Below, one piece after another: positions 16,387-27,900 of a stretch of 64,000 nucleotides of DNA. Position numbers and translations under genes: made by a program. The DNA is from Chitinophaga varians (GTDB lineage: Bacteria > Bacteroidota > Bacteroidia > Chitinophagales > Chitinophagaceae), in NCBI RefSeq assembly GCF_014529945.1, contig NZ_JACVFB010000007.1, positions 62,001 to 126,000 on the forward strand, written 5' to 3'. Each line of letters starts with the position of its first letter. Positions within the stretch are counted from its first letter, which is position 1. Under the pieces are notes generated by a model that was given only the letters and a program-made list of their open reading frames with translations, was not told the DNA's origin and ran no database searches.

Positions 16387-19300
16387 ATGATGCGCATTTT
16401 CCTTTTCCTGGCAATGCTGGCATCACCTTTTCAGGTTTTTGCACAGGTAGCCAACTACAGCTTTTCCAAACTGGATATCTATAACGGTTTGTCTCATAAC
16501 CAGGTGACGGCCATCCTCAAAGACACAGAAGGTTATCTCTGGTTTGGTACAGTATCGGGGCTTAACCGCTATGATGGCCATACCTGTAAGGTGCTGCGCA
16601 ACCGGCAGAACGATAGCAGCTCGCTGACAGACAATTATGTGCTTTCACTGTATGAACTTCCGGATGAGAAAATCTGGGTGGCGACCAAAGGCGGCCCCTG
16701 CATCTACGACACCTATACGGAAAGCTTCCACATCAATTATGGTACTTATCTGAAATCCATTGGCCTGCCCGACGGCGCTGTGTACAGCATCACCAAAGGA
16801 AATAACGGAAGATACTGGTTTCTTTATGAGAACGGCAGCCTGTTGCTGTATGTCAACAAACAGGCTAAAAAAATTACCATCAACCCTGTAGACAAGATCA
16901 TCGCCGTACGGGAAACAGCCGCCGGTAAATTATGGCTGCTCTACCAGAACGATATCTTACAGGAATACGACATCTCCTCAGGTAAAATTGTTTCCACGCG
17001 CACCGCGCTGCAACAGCAGGCTAAAGGCCATCATCCTACCAATCTTTTCATTGATAGCGACGACGATATATGGCTCTGGAGTTTTGCCTACGGTGCCAGC
17101 GTTTTCCATCCGCAGGACAATTCCATCAGGCCCTTCAACGAAAACTCCGCCCCGTCCAGACTGCCATCCAGCCTCGTCAGCCAGATCGTGCAGGACAACA
17201 ACGGCATGATATGGATAGCAACCGACCATGGCGGCATCACGCTCATCGATAAAAAGAAGGCGTTCCATACCAGCTACCTGCTCAATGACCCTAAAAACCC
17301 TCAGAGCCTGAGCCAGAACAGCATCAATACCCTGTATAAAGATGACAGGGGCATCCTGTGGGCCGGCACCTACAAACAAGGCGTGAATTATTTCAACAGC
17401 AACATCCTCCGGTTTCCACACTATCACCATCAGGATGCAGATCCCCAAAGCCTCCCCTATGATGATGTGAACCGCTTTGTGGAAGATAAGCAGGGCAACC
17501 TCTGGATGGGTACCAATGGCGGCGGGCTTATCTACTTCGACCGGAAAAACAATACCTTCCGGCAGTACCAGCATGACCCCAGCAATCCCAACAGCCTCAG
17601 CAACAATGTCATCGTCAGCCTCTGGCTCGATCACCAGGACATTCTCTGGATAGGCACCTACTTCGGAGGACTCAACAGCTTCGACGGTAAAAAATTCACC
17701 CGCTACCGGCACAACGACCAGGACACATCATCCCTGGCCGATGATAAAGTGTGGGAGATCTATGAAGACAAAGATCAACGCCTGTGGATAGGTACCTGGG
17801 CCTCCGGACTGGACTTGTTTGACCGCCATACAGGCCACTTTCAGCATTTCTACCGGGAGCGGTCGGGCAACCAGTCGTCCAATTACATCTCCGCACTGAT
17901 GGAAGACCGCAAAGGCAATTTATGGACAGGCACTACCTACGGGATCATGGTTTTCTCCCGCGAAAGAAAACCTGTCGCCACCTACCGTCACACCAGCGCC
18001 CTCAAAAGCCTGAGCAGCAATAATGTCATCTGTTTTCTGGAAGACAGTAAAGGCAGGATATGGATAGGCACCCATGAAGGACTGAACCTGTTCAACGAAC
18101 AAACAGGCGACTTTGAGCTGTTTACCATGGCCGATGGTCTTCCGGACAATATCATCCTCAACGTGCTGGAAGACGACGCGCATAGGCTGTGGCTGTCCAC
18201 TCCCAGCGGACTTTGCAGCGCTACGCTCCACCAGAAAGACAACTGTGTGTCGCTGTCGGTGGCCGGCTACGATGAGGCCAACAACCTGCAGAACCGCGAA
18301 TTCAATGAAAACGCCGCGCTCAAAACCAACGCAGGCGAGCTCGTTTTCGGCGGCCCGTCCGGCTTTAATATCATCAATACCAACCAGTCACGGCAAACAG
18401 TTGATAACTCCAAACTGATATTCACCAGCCTTCAGATACTGAACAATACTATTAAACCGGGAGAAACGGTGAATGGTCGCGTTGTATTGGAGCAGTCCCT
18501 CTCCAGGCAAAAGCGTATCAACCTGAAATACCGGGAGAACGTTTTCTCTATCGAGTTCGCATCGCTGGACTATGGGCGGAAGGCACACTACCGTTACGCC
18601 TACACGCTGGAAGGATTTAACACCGACTGGCTCTATGCAGACGGCGACCAACGCAAGGCCACCTACACCAACCTTGACCCCGGGAATTATACCTTTAAGG
18701 TCAAAGCACTCAACAACGATGGTTCGTGGAGCGAGCCGATAACATTGGCGGTCCACGTGGAGCCGCCCTTCTGGCGAACACCCTTTGCCTTTGCGATATA
18801 CCTGCTGATCACGGCCGGCCTGCTTCTGCTGGCACGGCGCATTACGCTGGACAGGATCCGCATGCGGTATGAAGTAGAACAGCAGCGCCGCGAAACGGAA
18901 AGGGCCCATGCCATAGAACAGGTCAAAACAAAATTCTTCACCAACGTCAGCCACGAACTGCGCACGCCACTGAGCCTGATCATCTCCCCACTGGACTCCA
19001 TCATCAGAAACACCCGCGATGAAACACAACAAAAGCAGTTAGGCCTGGTGCTCCGCAATGCCAAAAGGCTGCTGAACCTCGTCAACCAACTGCTTGATTT
19101 CAGAAAAATGGAAGTGCAGGCCATCCGGCTGCACCTGGCCATGGGAGACATTGTACAGTTTATCCGGGACATCAGTCACTCTTTTACGGACATCGCGGAG
19201 AAAAAGAACATCTCGTTTCACTTTTCCACTGCTATCGACAATCTTGAAATATATTTTGATAAAGACAAGATTGAAAAGATCCTGTTTAACCTGCTGTCCA

Positions 19301-20475
19301 ACGCTTTCAAATATACGCCGGACAACGGGGCTGTTACGCTGCAACTATCCTGCGAACAGCCTTCTGCGAATGAAGATGACGCCACGCTGGTGATAGAAAT
19401 AGCAGATACCGGCATCGGCATCCCCGACAACCAGCAACAGAAAATCTTTGAACGTTTCTTCCAGACCGATGTGCCGGCAGATATGGCCAACCAGGGCACC
19501 GGCATAGGACTGGCCATCACAAAAGAGTTTGTAAAACTTCACCAGGGGGTGATCACCGTGAAAAGTACGCCCGGTAGCGGCACCTGCTTCACTGTCCGCA
19601 TTCCGGCAAAAAAAATTTACGACTCCGCCATGCGTAATACGACGCCGCTGGTCACAGCAGAAGATGCCACCCAAATGCTGTCGGAAGAAACACGGAAAAA
19701 TGGCAAAATGAAAACCATCCTCGTCGTGGAAGACAACGAGGACCTGCGTTTTTACCTGAAAGACAACCTGAGAGGCCGTTATCATGTGGAAGAAGCCACC
19801 AACGGCAAAGAAGGCTGGGAAAAAGTGAGGCAGTGCAACCCCGATCTGGTGGTCAGCGATATCATGATGCCGTTGTCGGACGGTATCGATCTGGTTAAAA
19901 ATATCAGAACAGAAACGGAGACAGCACATATCCCCGTTATCCTCCTCACTGCCGTAGGTGATGAAGGCAGGCAGCTACAGGCTTTTTCAGCCGGCGCAAA
20001 CGACTATATCACCAAACCGTTTACTTTTGAGATACTGGATTCGAGAATTAAAAACCTGCTGGCCCAGCAGAAGTTGTTACAGAAACGATTCCAGAAACAG
20101 ATTGAAGTGAACCCGGCAGAGATAACGGTCACCTCCGTGGATGAAACCTTCCTCCAGCAGGCGCTGGACGTTATTGAAAAACAAATGGACAATCCTGATT
20201 TTTCCGTAGAGGATTTCAGTACGGCCATGCATATGAACCGGGTAACACTTTACCGGAAAATTCTGGCGCTTACCGGCAAATCCCCGCTGGAGTTCATCCG
20301 CTCCATCCGGCTGAAACGCGCTGCGCAGCTGCTGGAGAAAAGCGGTATGACAGTCGCGGAGATTGCCTATAAGGTAGGATTCAACAATCCTAAACAGTTC
20401 TCGAAGCTTTTTAAAGAGGAGTTTAAAGTGCTCCCGTCACAATATACGATGCGTAAAAAGGAAGCAGATAATTAA
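16387..20475 (+). CDS. Hybrid two-component system regulator (HTCS) of the polysaccharide locus
   Basis: 1362 residues, a full-length HTCS. In order: signal peptide (about 1-20, ends VFAQ); a long periplasmic sensor of Reg_prop repeats forming two beta-propellers (repeated GNLWMGTNGGGL, ILWIGTYFGG, RIWIGTHEGL); Y_Y_Y domain about 690-790; one membrane helix near 800-815; HisKA with phosphoacceptor His856 in NVSHELRTPLSLI; HATPase (DTGIGIP, GTGIGLAI); receiver with Asp1158 in VVSDIMMPLSDG; AraC-type helix-turn-helix at the end. HTCS proteins bind short oligosaccharides and activate nearby PUL genes. The stop lies 4 bp from the stop of the convergent acetylesterase. It is the likely ligand of the repeats at 31031-31060 and 46271-46300. 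Confidence 0.96.
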   Translation: MMRIFLFLAMLASPFQVFAQVANYSFSKLDIYNGLSHNQVTAILKDTEGYLWFGTVSGLNRYDGHTCKVLRNRQNDSSSLTDNYVLSLYELPDEKIWVATKGGPCIYDTYTESFHINYGTYLKSIGLPDGAVYSITKGNNGRYWFLYENGSLLLYVNKQAKKITINPVDKIIAVRETAAGKLWLLYQNDILQEYDISSGKIVSTRTALQQQAKGHHPTNLFIDSDDDIWLWSFAYGASVFHPQDNSIRPFNENSAPSRLPSSLVSQIVQDNNGMIWIATDHGGITLIDKKKAFHTSYLLNDPKNPQSLSQNSINTLYKDDRGILWAGTYKQGVNYFNSNILRFPHYHHQDADPQSLPYDDVNRFVEDKQGNLWMGTNGGGLIYFDRKNNTFRQYQHDPSNPNSLSNNVIVSLWLDHQDILWIGTYFGGLNSFDGKKFTRYRHNDQDTSSLADDKVWEIYEDKDQRLWIGTWASGLDLFDRHTGHFQHFYRERSGNQSSNYISALMEDRKGNLWTGTTYGIMVFSRERKPVATYRHTSALKSLSSNNVICFLEDSKGRIWIGTHEGLNLFNEQTGDFELFTMADGLPDNIILNVLEDDAHRLWLSTPSGLCSATLHQKDNCVSLSVAGYDEANNLQNREFNENAALKTNAGELVFGGPSGFNIINTNQSRQTVDNSKLIFTSLQILNNTIKPGETVNGRVVLEQSLSRQKRINLKYRENVFSIEFASLDYGRKAHYRYAYTLEGFNTDWLYADGDQRKATYTNLDPGNYTFKVKALNNDGSWSEPITLAVHVEPPFWRTPFAFAIYLLITAGLLLLARRITLDRIRMRYEVEQQRRETERAHAIEQVKTKFFTNVSHELRTPLSLIISPLDSIIRNTRDETQQKQLGLVLRNAKRLLNLVNQLLDFRKMEVQAIRLHLAMGDIVQFIRDISHSFTDIAEKKNISFHFSTAIDNLEIYFDKDKIEKILFNLLSNAFKYTPDNGAVTLQLSCEQPSANEDDATLVIEIADTGIGIPDNQQQKIFERFFQTDVPADMANQGTGIGLAITKEFVKLHQGVITVKSTPGSGTCFTVRIPAKKIYDSAMRNTTPLVTAEDATQMLSEETRKNGKMKTILVVEDNEDLRFYLKDNLRGRYHVEEATNGKEGWEKVRQCNPDLVVSDIMMPLSDGIDLVKNIRTETETAHIPVILLTAVGDEGRQLQAFSAGANDYITKPFTFEILDSRIKNLLAQQKLLQKRFQKQIEVNPAEITVTSVDETFLQQALDVIEKQMDNPDFSVEDFSTAMHMNRVTLYRKILALTGKSPLEFIRSIRLKRAAQLLEKSGMTVAEIAYKVGFNNPKQFSKLFKEEFKVLPSQYTMRKKEADN

Positions 20476-20479
20476 GCCA

Positions 20480-22411
20480 TTACGGTGGCGTGGTGCCTTC
20501 CCGGCTGTCTGTCCTGAAGGGCACTGCCGGAAGGCCGGCGGAGTTGACCAGGTTACAAACCGGGTTGTCTGCCCAGGCATAACGTACAGCCGTTGGCGTT
20601 GGTACCTGATCTGAATAGACGACCACTTCGTTTCCTTCGATGACCGCAGTGGCCCAATAAAAATGTTTGTCAGCGCCCGCAACGGCAAAACCTGTCACTG
20701 CTTTGCCATCGCGGGTGGAAAGGCCTGTGCCGGTATCTGCAAAACGGATACGGACGCGATGAGCAGTGATCTTAAAGCCGGCAAAAGCAGGTCCGGACAC
20801 AATGCCCTTTTGATGATACACCTGCTTGCCCGCTACCAGCGCCAGTCGGCGGCCCACCTCCTGTTTATTGGCCGGATGAATATTATCTGCTTCTCCAATG
20901 TCGATAGTGCAGGCCATACCGGTGTTAGGCAGCGACAATGTCATCGCCTGGGCCTCTCTTACCTCCGCCCATCCACTCTCTGAAGGCGCCGGTTGCATTT
21001 TTTTATAGTTGGCCAGCTGCACATACAGAAAAGGGAAAGCCCCCTGCTGCCAGCGCTGCCGCCAATCATTGATCAGCCCCGGGAACAGCTGCCGGTAGTC
21101 GAAACCGGCATTTTCATTGGCTTCTCCCTGGTACCAGATCACTCCTTTGATCGCATAGGGAACAAGCGGATGAATCATGGCGTTGAACAACATCGCGGGA
21201 TAACAATGATAATTGCGAATGGCCGGCAACGGAGATTCCAGGTCTTTTTTATACCGCCATGGCCCGGCCAGCGAAATCCGGGTAATGCCATCTGTCAGGT
21301 AAATGCTGTCTGCCGGCGGATTCAGTCCACCTCCGCCCCATAGCATGGCTATCCGGAGCGCGATAACGTTCTCCCCTGCCTTCAGCAAAGCTGCGGGAAT
21401 GCTATAACGATGGGACAAGCTGGCGTTCCATACCGTCTTACAGATTTCATGTCCGTTGACATAGAGGGAATAGTTCATTTCAGGATGTCCCAACTCCACT
21501 GTCAGGGCTTCGTTCTTAAAGGACGCAGGCAGGACGATTTTTTTTCGCATCCACACCACTCCTTCATAGGGCCCTCCGAAATCCGCTACCAGCGCGGGCA
21601 TATTGACCTGCGACCAGGAAGCATCATCAAATGCCGCTGCCGGTACGTCATGATCAGCATTGTTTTGCGGATGATATACCATATCCCAGAACCGTAACCC
21701 GTCAATGCTGTCCTGTACAAAATCGGCTGTCGTCAGGGTGTCATTGGCCAGTATCCGCTGTTTCGCCACCGGTAATGCCAGCAGCCCTTCCTTTCCTGTC
21801 CACGCTTCTACCGGCGTACCACCCCACGTGCTCTGGATAATTCCTACCGGAACGCCCTGTTCCTGATGAATCCTGCGCGCGAAGTAGTATGCCACCGCCG
21901 AGAACCGTCCCGTATGGGCGGTATCACAGGCTTTCCACTTCCCGTCCGCAATGTCCTGCTGCGGCATCAGGCTTTTATTGTGTTCCACCACCAAAAAACG
22001 TATCTGAGGCCAATTGGACACAGCTATTTCTTTCTTTGCGTCCTTTGCGTCTTTTACCTGCCACTCCATGTTGGATTGCCCCGATGCCAGCCAGACATCA
22101 CCGATCAATACATTTTTACATGCCACCTCAGCTCCCCCACCGGATATTTTTAACGTATAAGGTCCGCCGGCTTTGCGGGCAGGAAAACGGAGCATCCATT
22201 TCCCGTCTTTACTGGTCAGCGTTTTCACCTGTGCTGTTCCCAGCGTGCCCGTTATTGTTGTTCCGGGTACAGCCCATCCCCACACCGGGATGGGCTGCTC
22301 ACGCTGTAACACCATACTATCGCCAAATACTTTGGGCATCCTTATCTGCGCGATGACACCGGAGCCCAGAAGGCAACCCAGTATCATCCAAAAAAATAAT
22401 TTTTTCATCAT
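20480..22411 (-). CDS. SASA-family carbohydrate acetylesterase (sialate O-acetylesterase-like)
   Basis: 643 residues with a signal peptide (LFFWMILGCLLGSGVIAQ). The SGNH-type serine esterase domain is split: the nucleophile Ser113 lies in WLASGQSNMEW, and later parts in IIQSTWGGTPVEAWTG, VIWYQGEANENAG and DIGEADNIHPANK (Asp and His). Between them is a jelly-roll insert (about 270-400, VVWMRKKIVLPASF) like the GH2 sugar-binding domain. The family includes sialate 9-O-acetylesterases and xylan/xyloglucan acetylesterases; here the PUL setting favours removal of acetyl groups from hemicellulose side chains in the periplasm. Last gene of operon 1. Confidence 0.9.
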   Translation of the reverse strand: MMKKLFFWMILGCLLGSGVIAQIRMPKVFGDSMVLQREQPIPVWGWAVPGTTITGTLGTAQVKTLTSKDGKWMLRFPARKAGGPYTLKISGGGAEVACKNVLIGDVWLASGQSNMEWQVKDAKDAKKEIAVSNWPQIRFLVVEHNKSLMPQQDIADGKWKACDTAHTGRFSAVAYYFARRIHQEQGVPVGIIQSTWGGTPVEAWTGKEGLLALPVAKQRILANDTLTTADFVQDSIDGLRFWDMVYHPQNNADHDVPAAAFDDASWSQVNMPALVADFGGPYEGVVWMRKKIVLPASFKNEALTVELGHPEMNYSLYVNGHEICKTVWNASLSHRYSIPAALLKAGENVIALRIAMLWGGGGLNPPADSIYLTDGITRISLAGPWRYKKDLESPLPAIRNYHCYPAMLFNAMIHPLVPYAIKGVIWYQGEANENAGFDYRQLFPGLINDWRQRWQQGAFPFLYVQLANYKKMQPAPSESGWAEVREAQAMTLSLPNTGMACTIDIGEADNIHPANKQEVGRRLALVAGKQVYHQKGIVSGPAFAGFKITAHRVRIRFADTGTGLSTRDGKAVTGFAVAGADKHFYWATAVIEGNEVVVYSDQVPTPTAVRYAWADNPVCNLVNSAGLPAVPFRTDSREGTTPP

Positions 22412-22437
22412 ACATCTAAGCTGGTACGAGTAAATCG

Positions 22438-23301
22438 CTATTGTTTGGCAACATAGTTATATACCATCAGCGCAGGTCCGTCACACGATGTTCTCAGGAC
22501 GCCCAGCTGCATGGTCTTTTCTGTTAATGAAATCAACCGGATATTGCCCCAGGCTGACACGCAGGCGTCGCGGCCGGCATCATGGATGGGCGTGGCGTCT
22601 GTCATCGTGAGCCTTTTTGTATTGACATCCAGATAATAAGTCCCGTTTTCTGTTCCTCTGGAGGGCACCTGCGTATGTACTACTTTCACAAACGGGCCGC
22701 CCTTCAGGCTAAACGTCATGGTACCATAATCGCCTGCCGGCATCAGCCAGGCGTTGTCGGCATATTTGGGCGCCCACGACCAGCAGTCGCCGCCGGTCTT
22801 CATACAATCACCCCCCCAGCCATTATCGGTACCATAAAAGAAAAGCGGGCCGTCGAACGCGGTGGTATTTATATCCAGCACCCACGTTTTTTCCTGGCCT
22901 ACGCCACCGGTCAGCGCATTCCACAACGGGTCGTTGACATAATTCAGATTATCGGCGGTGACATGAACGGTAATGGAATCCAGCTGCACGATACCACCGC
23001 CGGTCACTGCAGAACGCCTGATCACATAGTCGCCTCTGAAGGCAAAGTGAATGGTATCTGTTTGCCGGCTGGACCTGCCCGTGCCGTAGTCCCACACAGG
23101 TATGATTTCGCTGGTATGATTGATGAAGTAAAGGGTGTTGCCTCCTGGATCTACCGTCAGGTCCTGTTTTACTTCCATGTTAATGGCCGACTTATCAGAC
23201 AGTGGCGGCAGACTGTATTCTTTCTTCTTACAGGAGAGTATAGTGGATATAACGATGAGCAACAGCAATACTGCTGGCCTTAGATATGACAGCTTGTGCA
23301 T
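22438..23301 (-). CDS. PUL surface glycan-binding lipoprotein candidate
   Basis: 287 residues from the ATG at 23301, which places a lipoprotein signal at the front (LLLIVISTILSCKKK, lipobox Cys). About residues 35-110 look like a PKD-type beta-sandwich (LYFINHTSEIIPVWDYGTG, IHFAFRGDYVIR). The C-terminal part is rich in Trp and Gly (GTDNGWGGDCMKTGGDCWSW), suggesting a sugar-binding face. It follows SusD by 22 bp and precedes the acetylesterase by 26 bp, the usual place of a SusE/F-like glycan-binding protein. The family is not named by sequence alone; the role is inferred from context. Confidence 0.75.
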   Translation of the reverse strand: MHKLSYLRPAVLLLLIVISTILSCKKKEYSLPPLSDKSAINMEVKQDLTVDPGGNTLYFINHTSEIIPVWDYGTGRSSRQTDTIHFAFRGDYVIRRSAVTGGGIVQLDSITVHVTADNLNYVNDPLWNALTGGVGQEKTWVLDINTTAFDGPLFFYGTDNGWGGDCMKTGGDCWSWAPKYADNAWLMPAGDYGTMTFSLKGGPFVKVVHTQVPSRGTENGTYYLDVNTKRLTMTDATPIHDAGRDACVSAWGNIRLISLTEKTMQLGVLRTSCDGPALMVYNYVAKQ

Positions 23302-23323
23302 AGTTGTATGTTTTGGGAGATGA

Positions 23324-24916
23324 TCACCAGCCTGCATTTTGTTTTAACACGCCATTTGACAGGGTCACCTGGGAATAGGGAATTTGTGACAGTCCTTTTG
23401 TTTCAGTGATCTTTGCGGCCTGAATGGTCTTCGTGGTGCTCACATCGCCGTTTTTCACCGTGGTTGTTTCAGCAATGGCGGCTGCGGCGGCTGCGATGCC
23501 CTGACGTAGCAGGTCCCAGTAACGAATACCTTCTCCCGCAAATTCCAGCCGTCTTTCATTGATGATATTAGCCTGATTGACGGGCAACTGCACAAAGCTA
23601 TCCCCGAAAGCGCGTTTGCGCACGTCGTCGAAATACAACTGCGCATTGGGAGAGCCCAGTTCTGCTGCCATCAGCAATACGTCTGCATAACGGATGGACA
23701 CATAGTCCTGATACTGCCCTATCATAAAATTGGTGCCGCCCATTTTCACCGCCAGGCTGTTGCCGGCAGCATCTACCAATGGGGTGTACTTTTTCATATA
23801 ATAGCCGGTGTATTCCCTTTGGTCTTTACTGTTCGTAAAAGCCAGCCCTTCATCCGCAATGGATATCATAGTGGCCTTTCTTCTGGTATCGTTGGCCGCA
23901 TAGGCGTTCCAAAGCCTTGCATTCACCGGACTACCGCCCCATCCCATACCATACGGAAAAACACTCTGGCCACGGAGGCCATTCATCACCATCCAATAGT
24001 TGCCATCTGCATTCCCGTTGTAATCACTGGTAAAAGTGTATTTAATAGCAAATATTGTCTCCTTGTTATCTTCTCCCACATAATCATCGAGCGATGCTGC
24101 CGGCCACAGGTTGCCAAATTTCTCTATCAGCCCAAAGCCGCCGTTGGTGATCACATTTTCGAGGTAAGCCAATGCCTGTTGTCTGGACACGGTGCCTACG
24201 AGGTCTGTCTTGCCATAATAGCCGGTATAATAGAGATACACGCGTCCAATCAGCGATGCCGCTGCCCATTTGGTGACCCTGCCGTGGGTGGCGACAGGCT
24301 GGCTGGCATAATTCACCGCAGGGAGATTGTTGGCCGCAAATACCAGGTCGTCTGTAATGAGCTTGTACACGCTGTCCGGGCTGGCCTGCGGAACATTGTC
24401 GGTAGTAGGTTTTGACAGCAGCGGTATATTTCCCCATAACCTTACCATATCAAAATACAGGTAAGCGCGTATAAATCTCGCTTCGGACTCATATACAGCA
24501 CGCTGGTTTTCGCTGCCTTTCCAATCCACCTGGTCCAGATGCGTCAGCAGCATATTGGCGCGGTAGATGGCTTTGTAATAGGCGCTCCAGTTATCGCCAA
24601 AGATGCTTTGATCAGAAGGGGAACGAAGTTTATCAAACTCGTCGATCATCTGATAACCGAATCCATCTGCGGCACCGGTACCGCCGAAAGCGTTGTCAGA
24701 CAGTATTTCCGATGCTATGGGCAGTGAAACGCCGCCGTTCCACACCGTTTGCAGCCCATCGTATACGCCTACCAGCGCTTTAAAAGCGTCGTTGGGCGTT
24801 TTATAGAAGTTCTGTTCTGTTGCGGTGGTCACATCCTCGGTATCGAGAAAACTTTTGCTGCACGCCGCCGTTGATAAGAGCGCCAGGAGCAGCGTATATA
24901 TGCGTAACTTTTTCAT
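23324..24916 (-). CDS. SusD/RagB-family outer-membrane glycan-binding lipoprotein (operon 1)
   Basis: 530 residues. Lipoprotein signal LLLALLSTAACSKSF, then the SusD start FLDTEDVTTATEQNFYKTPN, the helical TPR-like section with EARFIRAYLYFDMVRLWGNI, and the C-terminal RRLEFAGEGIRYWDLLRQG typical of RagB/SusD. It would sit on the outer membrane as the lid of the SusC channel encoded 18 bp upstream and bind oligosaccharide at the surface. Its partner, operon place and length are all standard. Confidence 0.96.
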   Translation of the reverse strand: MKKLRIYTLLLALLSTAACSKSFLDTEDVTTATEQNFYKTPNDAFKALVGVYDGLQTVWNGGVSLPIASEILSDNAFGGTGAADGFGYQMIDEFDKLRSPSDQSIFGDNWSAYYKAIYRANMLLTHLDQVDWKGSENQRAVYESEARFIRAYLYFDMVRLWGNIPLLSKPTTDNVPQASPDSVYKLITDDLVFAANNLPAVNYASQPVATHGRVTKWAAASLIGRVYLYYTGYYGKTDLVGTVSRQQALAYLENVITNGGFGLIEKFGNLWPAASLDDYVGEDNKETIFAIKYTFTSDYNGNADGNYWMVMNGLRGQSVFPYGMGWGGSPVNARLWNAYAANDTRRKATMISIADEGLAFTNSKDQREYTGYYMKKYTPLVDAAGNSLAVKMGGTNFMIGQYQDYVSIRYADVLLMAAELGSPNAQLYFDDVRKRAFGDSFVQLPVNQANIINERRLEFAGEGIRYWDLLRQGIAAAAAAIAETTTVKNGDVSTTKTIQAAKITETKGLSQIPYSQVTLSNGVLKQNAGW

Positions 24917-24934
24917 CTTCGTGTTTGATTTTGG

Positions 24935-27900
24935 TTAGAAGCGGAGATTAGCACCTATCATGACTGTTCTGGGTCTTGGATAATAACCGAGGTCCACGCC
25001 CGTGGAGAAACCTTCATTGTAGCCAATCTCAGGGTCCATGCCATTATATTTCGTAAAGGTGAAGGCGTTGAGTACGGAAGCGTATACACGCAGTTTGCCC
25101 AGGTAATTACGGGACACCAGTCTGGAGAAATCATATCCCAGCGTGATGGTATTGATGCGCAGGAAGCTGCCATCATGGATGTACAGATCGGAGAACTGTG
25201 TCCAGTTGCGGTTATCTTCTGTTACCCTGGGCATTTTATTGGAAGAACCGGGGCCGTGCCAGCGATCGAGGATAGCGGTGGAATAGTTGCCCAGCGCGCT
25301 CGACTGGCCCCGCCATGACTGCACTATTTTATTGCCGGCCACACCGGATGCCTGTACCTGTAAGTCAAATCCTTTATAATCCAGCGCTATGTTGAAACCG
25401 AAGGTGAAGTGAGGGTTCGGGTCGCCGATCATGGTTTTATCGTTGGCATCGATCACGCCGTCGCCGTTGAGGTCCTCAAAACGCACATCGCCGGGTTTGG
25501 CATCGGGCTGGATAGGCTTGCCGGCCTTGCCTTTGTAGTCGTTCACTTCAGCTTCCGTCTGGAAGATACCGGCCGTTTTCAGTCCCCAGAAATACCCGAT
25601 CGGCAAACCATTTGCCGCTCTGTAGAATTCGAGCGCATTTTCATACAAGGTATTGGTGCTACCGTGGATGATATGATCGTTTGTGGGGATGTTGCCTATT
25701 TTATTTTTATTGTAAGCGCCATTGACGCCGATGGTATAGTTGAAAGATTTGCCGATGCTGTTCTGATAGGAAAGTCCGAGCTCCACACCGGTATTGCTTA
25801 CATCGCCGCCATTGATCAGCGGTGCATCAGCGCCGGCAGTGGCCAGTATCGGCGCGCTGATCAGCCAGTCCTTCGTTTTTTTGACATAGTATTCAAATGT
25901 CACGCTCAGATTTTTCATCAGCGAAGCGTCAAAGCCGATATTGGTCTGTTCAGATGTCTCCCATTTTACGTTGGGATTGGCGAGCCGGTTGGGATAAGCG
26001 CCCTGTGTGTTGACACCTTCCACCGGTCCGAAGTTATAAGCGGCATTACTGAAAGTGATGGGCGACAGGTACTGATAGGCCGCCACGTTCTGGTTGCCCA
26101 CCTGGCCCCAGCTGGCGCGCAGTTTGAAGAAATCCAGCCAGTGGATGTTCTCCATAAATCCTTCTTTGGACATCACCCATCCTGCTGATACGGAAGGGAA
26201 ATAACCCCAGCGGTTTTCCGGTGCGAAGCGGGAAGAGCCATCAGCACGGAAAGTAAGGTTTAAGAGATATTTCTCGCGGTAGTTGTATTGCAACCTTCCG
26301 AAGTAAGAAGCCAGCGCGTTGGTGAACGGGCCACCGCTCAGGCTCATATACGGTGCGCCTTTGGTAACATTTTGTGCCACGGAAAGATAGGCATGCCATA
26401 AATCGGCAATGCGCAGGTCACGGTTGTTGCCGGTCATACTGACGCCGGTGGCTTTCAGTGCCGAAGTTCCCGCCATCACGCTGAAGCTATGATCATTGCC
26501 AAGGCTGAAATCATAGCTCAGGGAGTTGTCGAACTGTATGGTCTGGCCGCTGCCCATGGACTGTGTTACCCTGGAGGTGTCATTGAAGGAGTAGATAGAA
26601 AGGTGGTATACCGGCGTGAAGCCATGGCTTTGATTGGCGTAATAATTCAATCCCAGGCTGGTGCGGAATTTCAGCCCTTTAATGGGTTCTGCCTGCAGGT
26701 ACACATCACCAAAGAGGCCCTGGCTGCTGTTGCGGCTCTGGTTGGAATAATACATCACCGCATAGGGATTGGACTCTCCGTTGTTCCAGGCGCGATCGGG
26801 TTTTCCGGGGTACCATCCAATTTTATCGGAGGAGAAGAAATTGCCATCGCTGTCATACATGGGCAGGAACGGGCTGGCGGTATAGGCTCCGCGCAGCGAG
26901 TTGTTGTACAGGTTCCCTACCCCGATGCCATAGGTGTTCTGATAATTGAATGTCAGGTGTTCCCCGGCTTTGACGATGTCTTTGTATAACTTATGTTCGG
27001 AATTGATGCGGAAAGTGTAACGTTCCAGGTTGGAAATAGCAGCGCCGCCTACGATACCGCCCTGGCTGGTATAACCTAACGACATCGAATATACGGAGCT
27101 GGCGCTGCCGCCCTGTATGCCGAGCACATAGTTCTGGGTAGGCACGTTCTTTTTAAACATCTCGTCCATCCAGTTGGTATTTACCGGCAGGTTGTCGATC
27201 ACATCGTTGGTGAAATACGGTGCTTTACCGGAGTTGACGGCCGCTTCATTCATGATGGCCGCATATTCCTTTGCATTGAGCAGCTTTGCTTTACGGGCTA
27301 CGTTCTGGAGGCCATAAAAAACATCCAGGGTGACCTGCGTTTTCTGGTTGGCTTTTCCTGTGCGGGTGGTGACGAGGATCACACCGTTGGCCGCCTGTGA
27401 ACCATAGATGGCAGCAGACGCGGCATCTTTCAGCACATCGATAGAGGCAATATCTGCGGGATTGAGGTAGGTAATATCGCTGGTTTGTACACCATCAACA
27501 ATGTACAACGGGGCGAAGTTGCCCACGGTGCCTTTCCCCCTGATCACTACGTTCATAGCGGCGCCGGGCTGTCCGGAATTGCTGGTAAGCTGTACGCCGG
27601 GCGCCTGTCCCTGTAAGGCCTGTAGAGCGTTGGTCGTACTTTGTTTCTGAAGATCATCTCCTTTTACCTGTAAGTTGGCGCCGGTAACGAGTTTCTTCTT
27701 TTGCACACCATAACCGATCACGACGAGGTCTTCAATCTGCGTGACCGACGCCAGCAGTTGCACGTTTACTTCGTTGCCGGCCACCGTTACTTCCTGCGGC
27801 ACATAACCGACAGAGGTGACCACCAGCACGGCGCCGGGAGCAGCTTCTATTTTAAAGAATCCGCCATTATCGGTAACAGCGCCTTTGGTAGTCCCTTTTA

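Noticed and set aside
16978..17712. A 244-codon open frame antisense to the HTCS sensor
   Set aside because: The repeated propeller-coding sequence gives repetitive antisense frames; the sense protein is a complete HTCS.
25409..26188. A 259-codon open frame on the plus strand within SusC
   Set aside because: It is antisense to a well-conserved SusC barrel and has no start context or domain.
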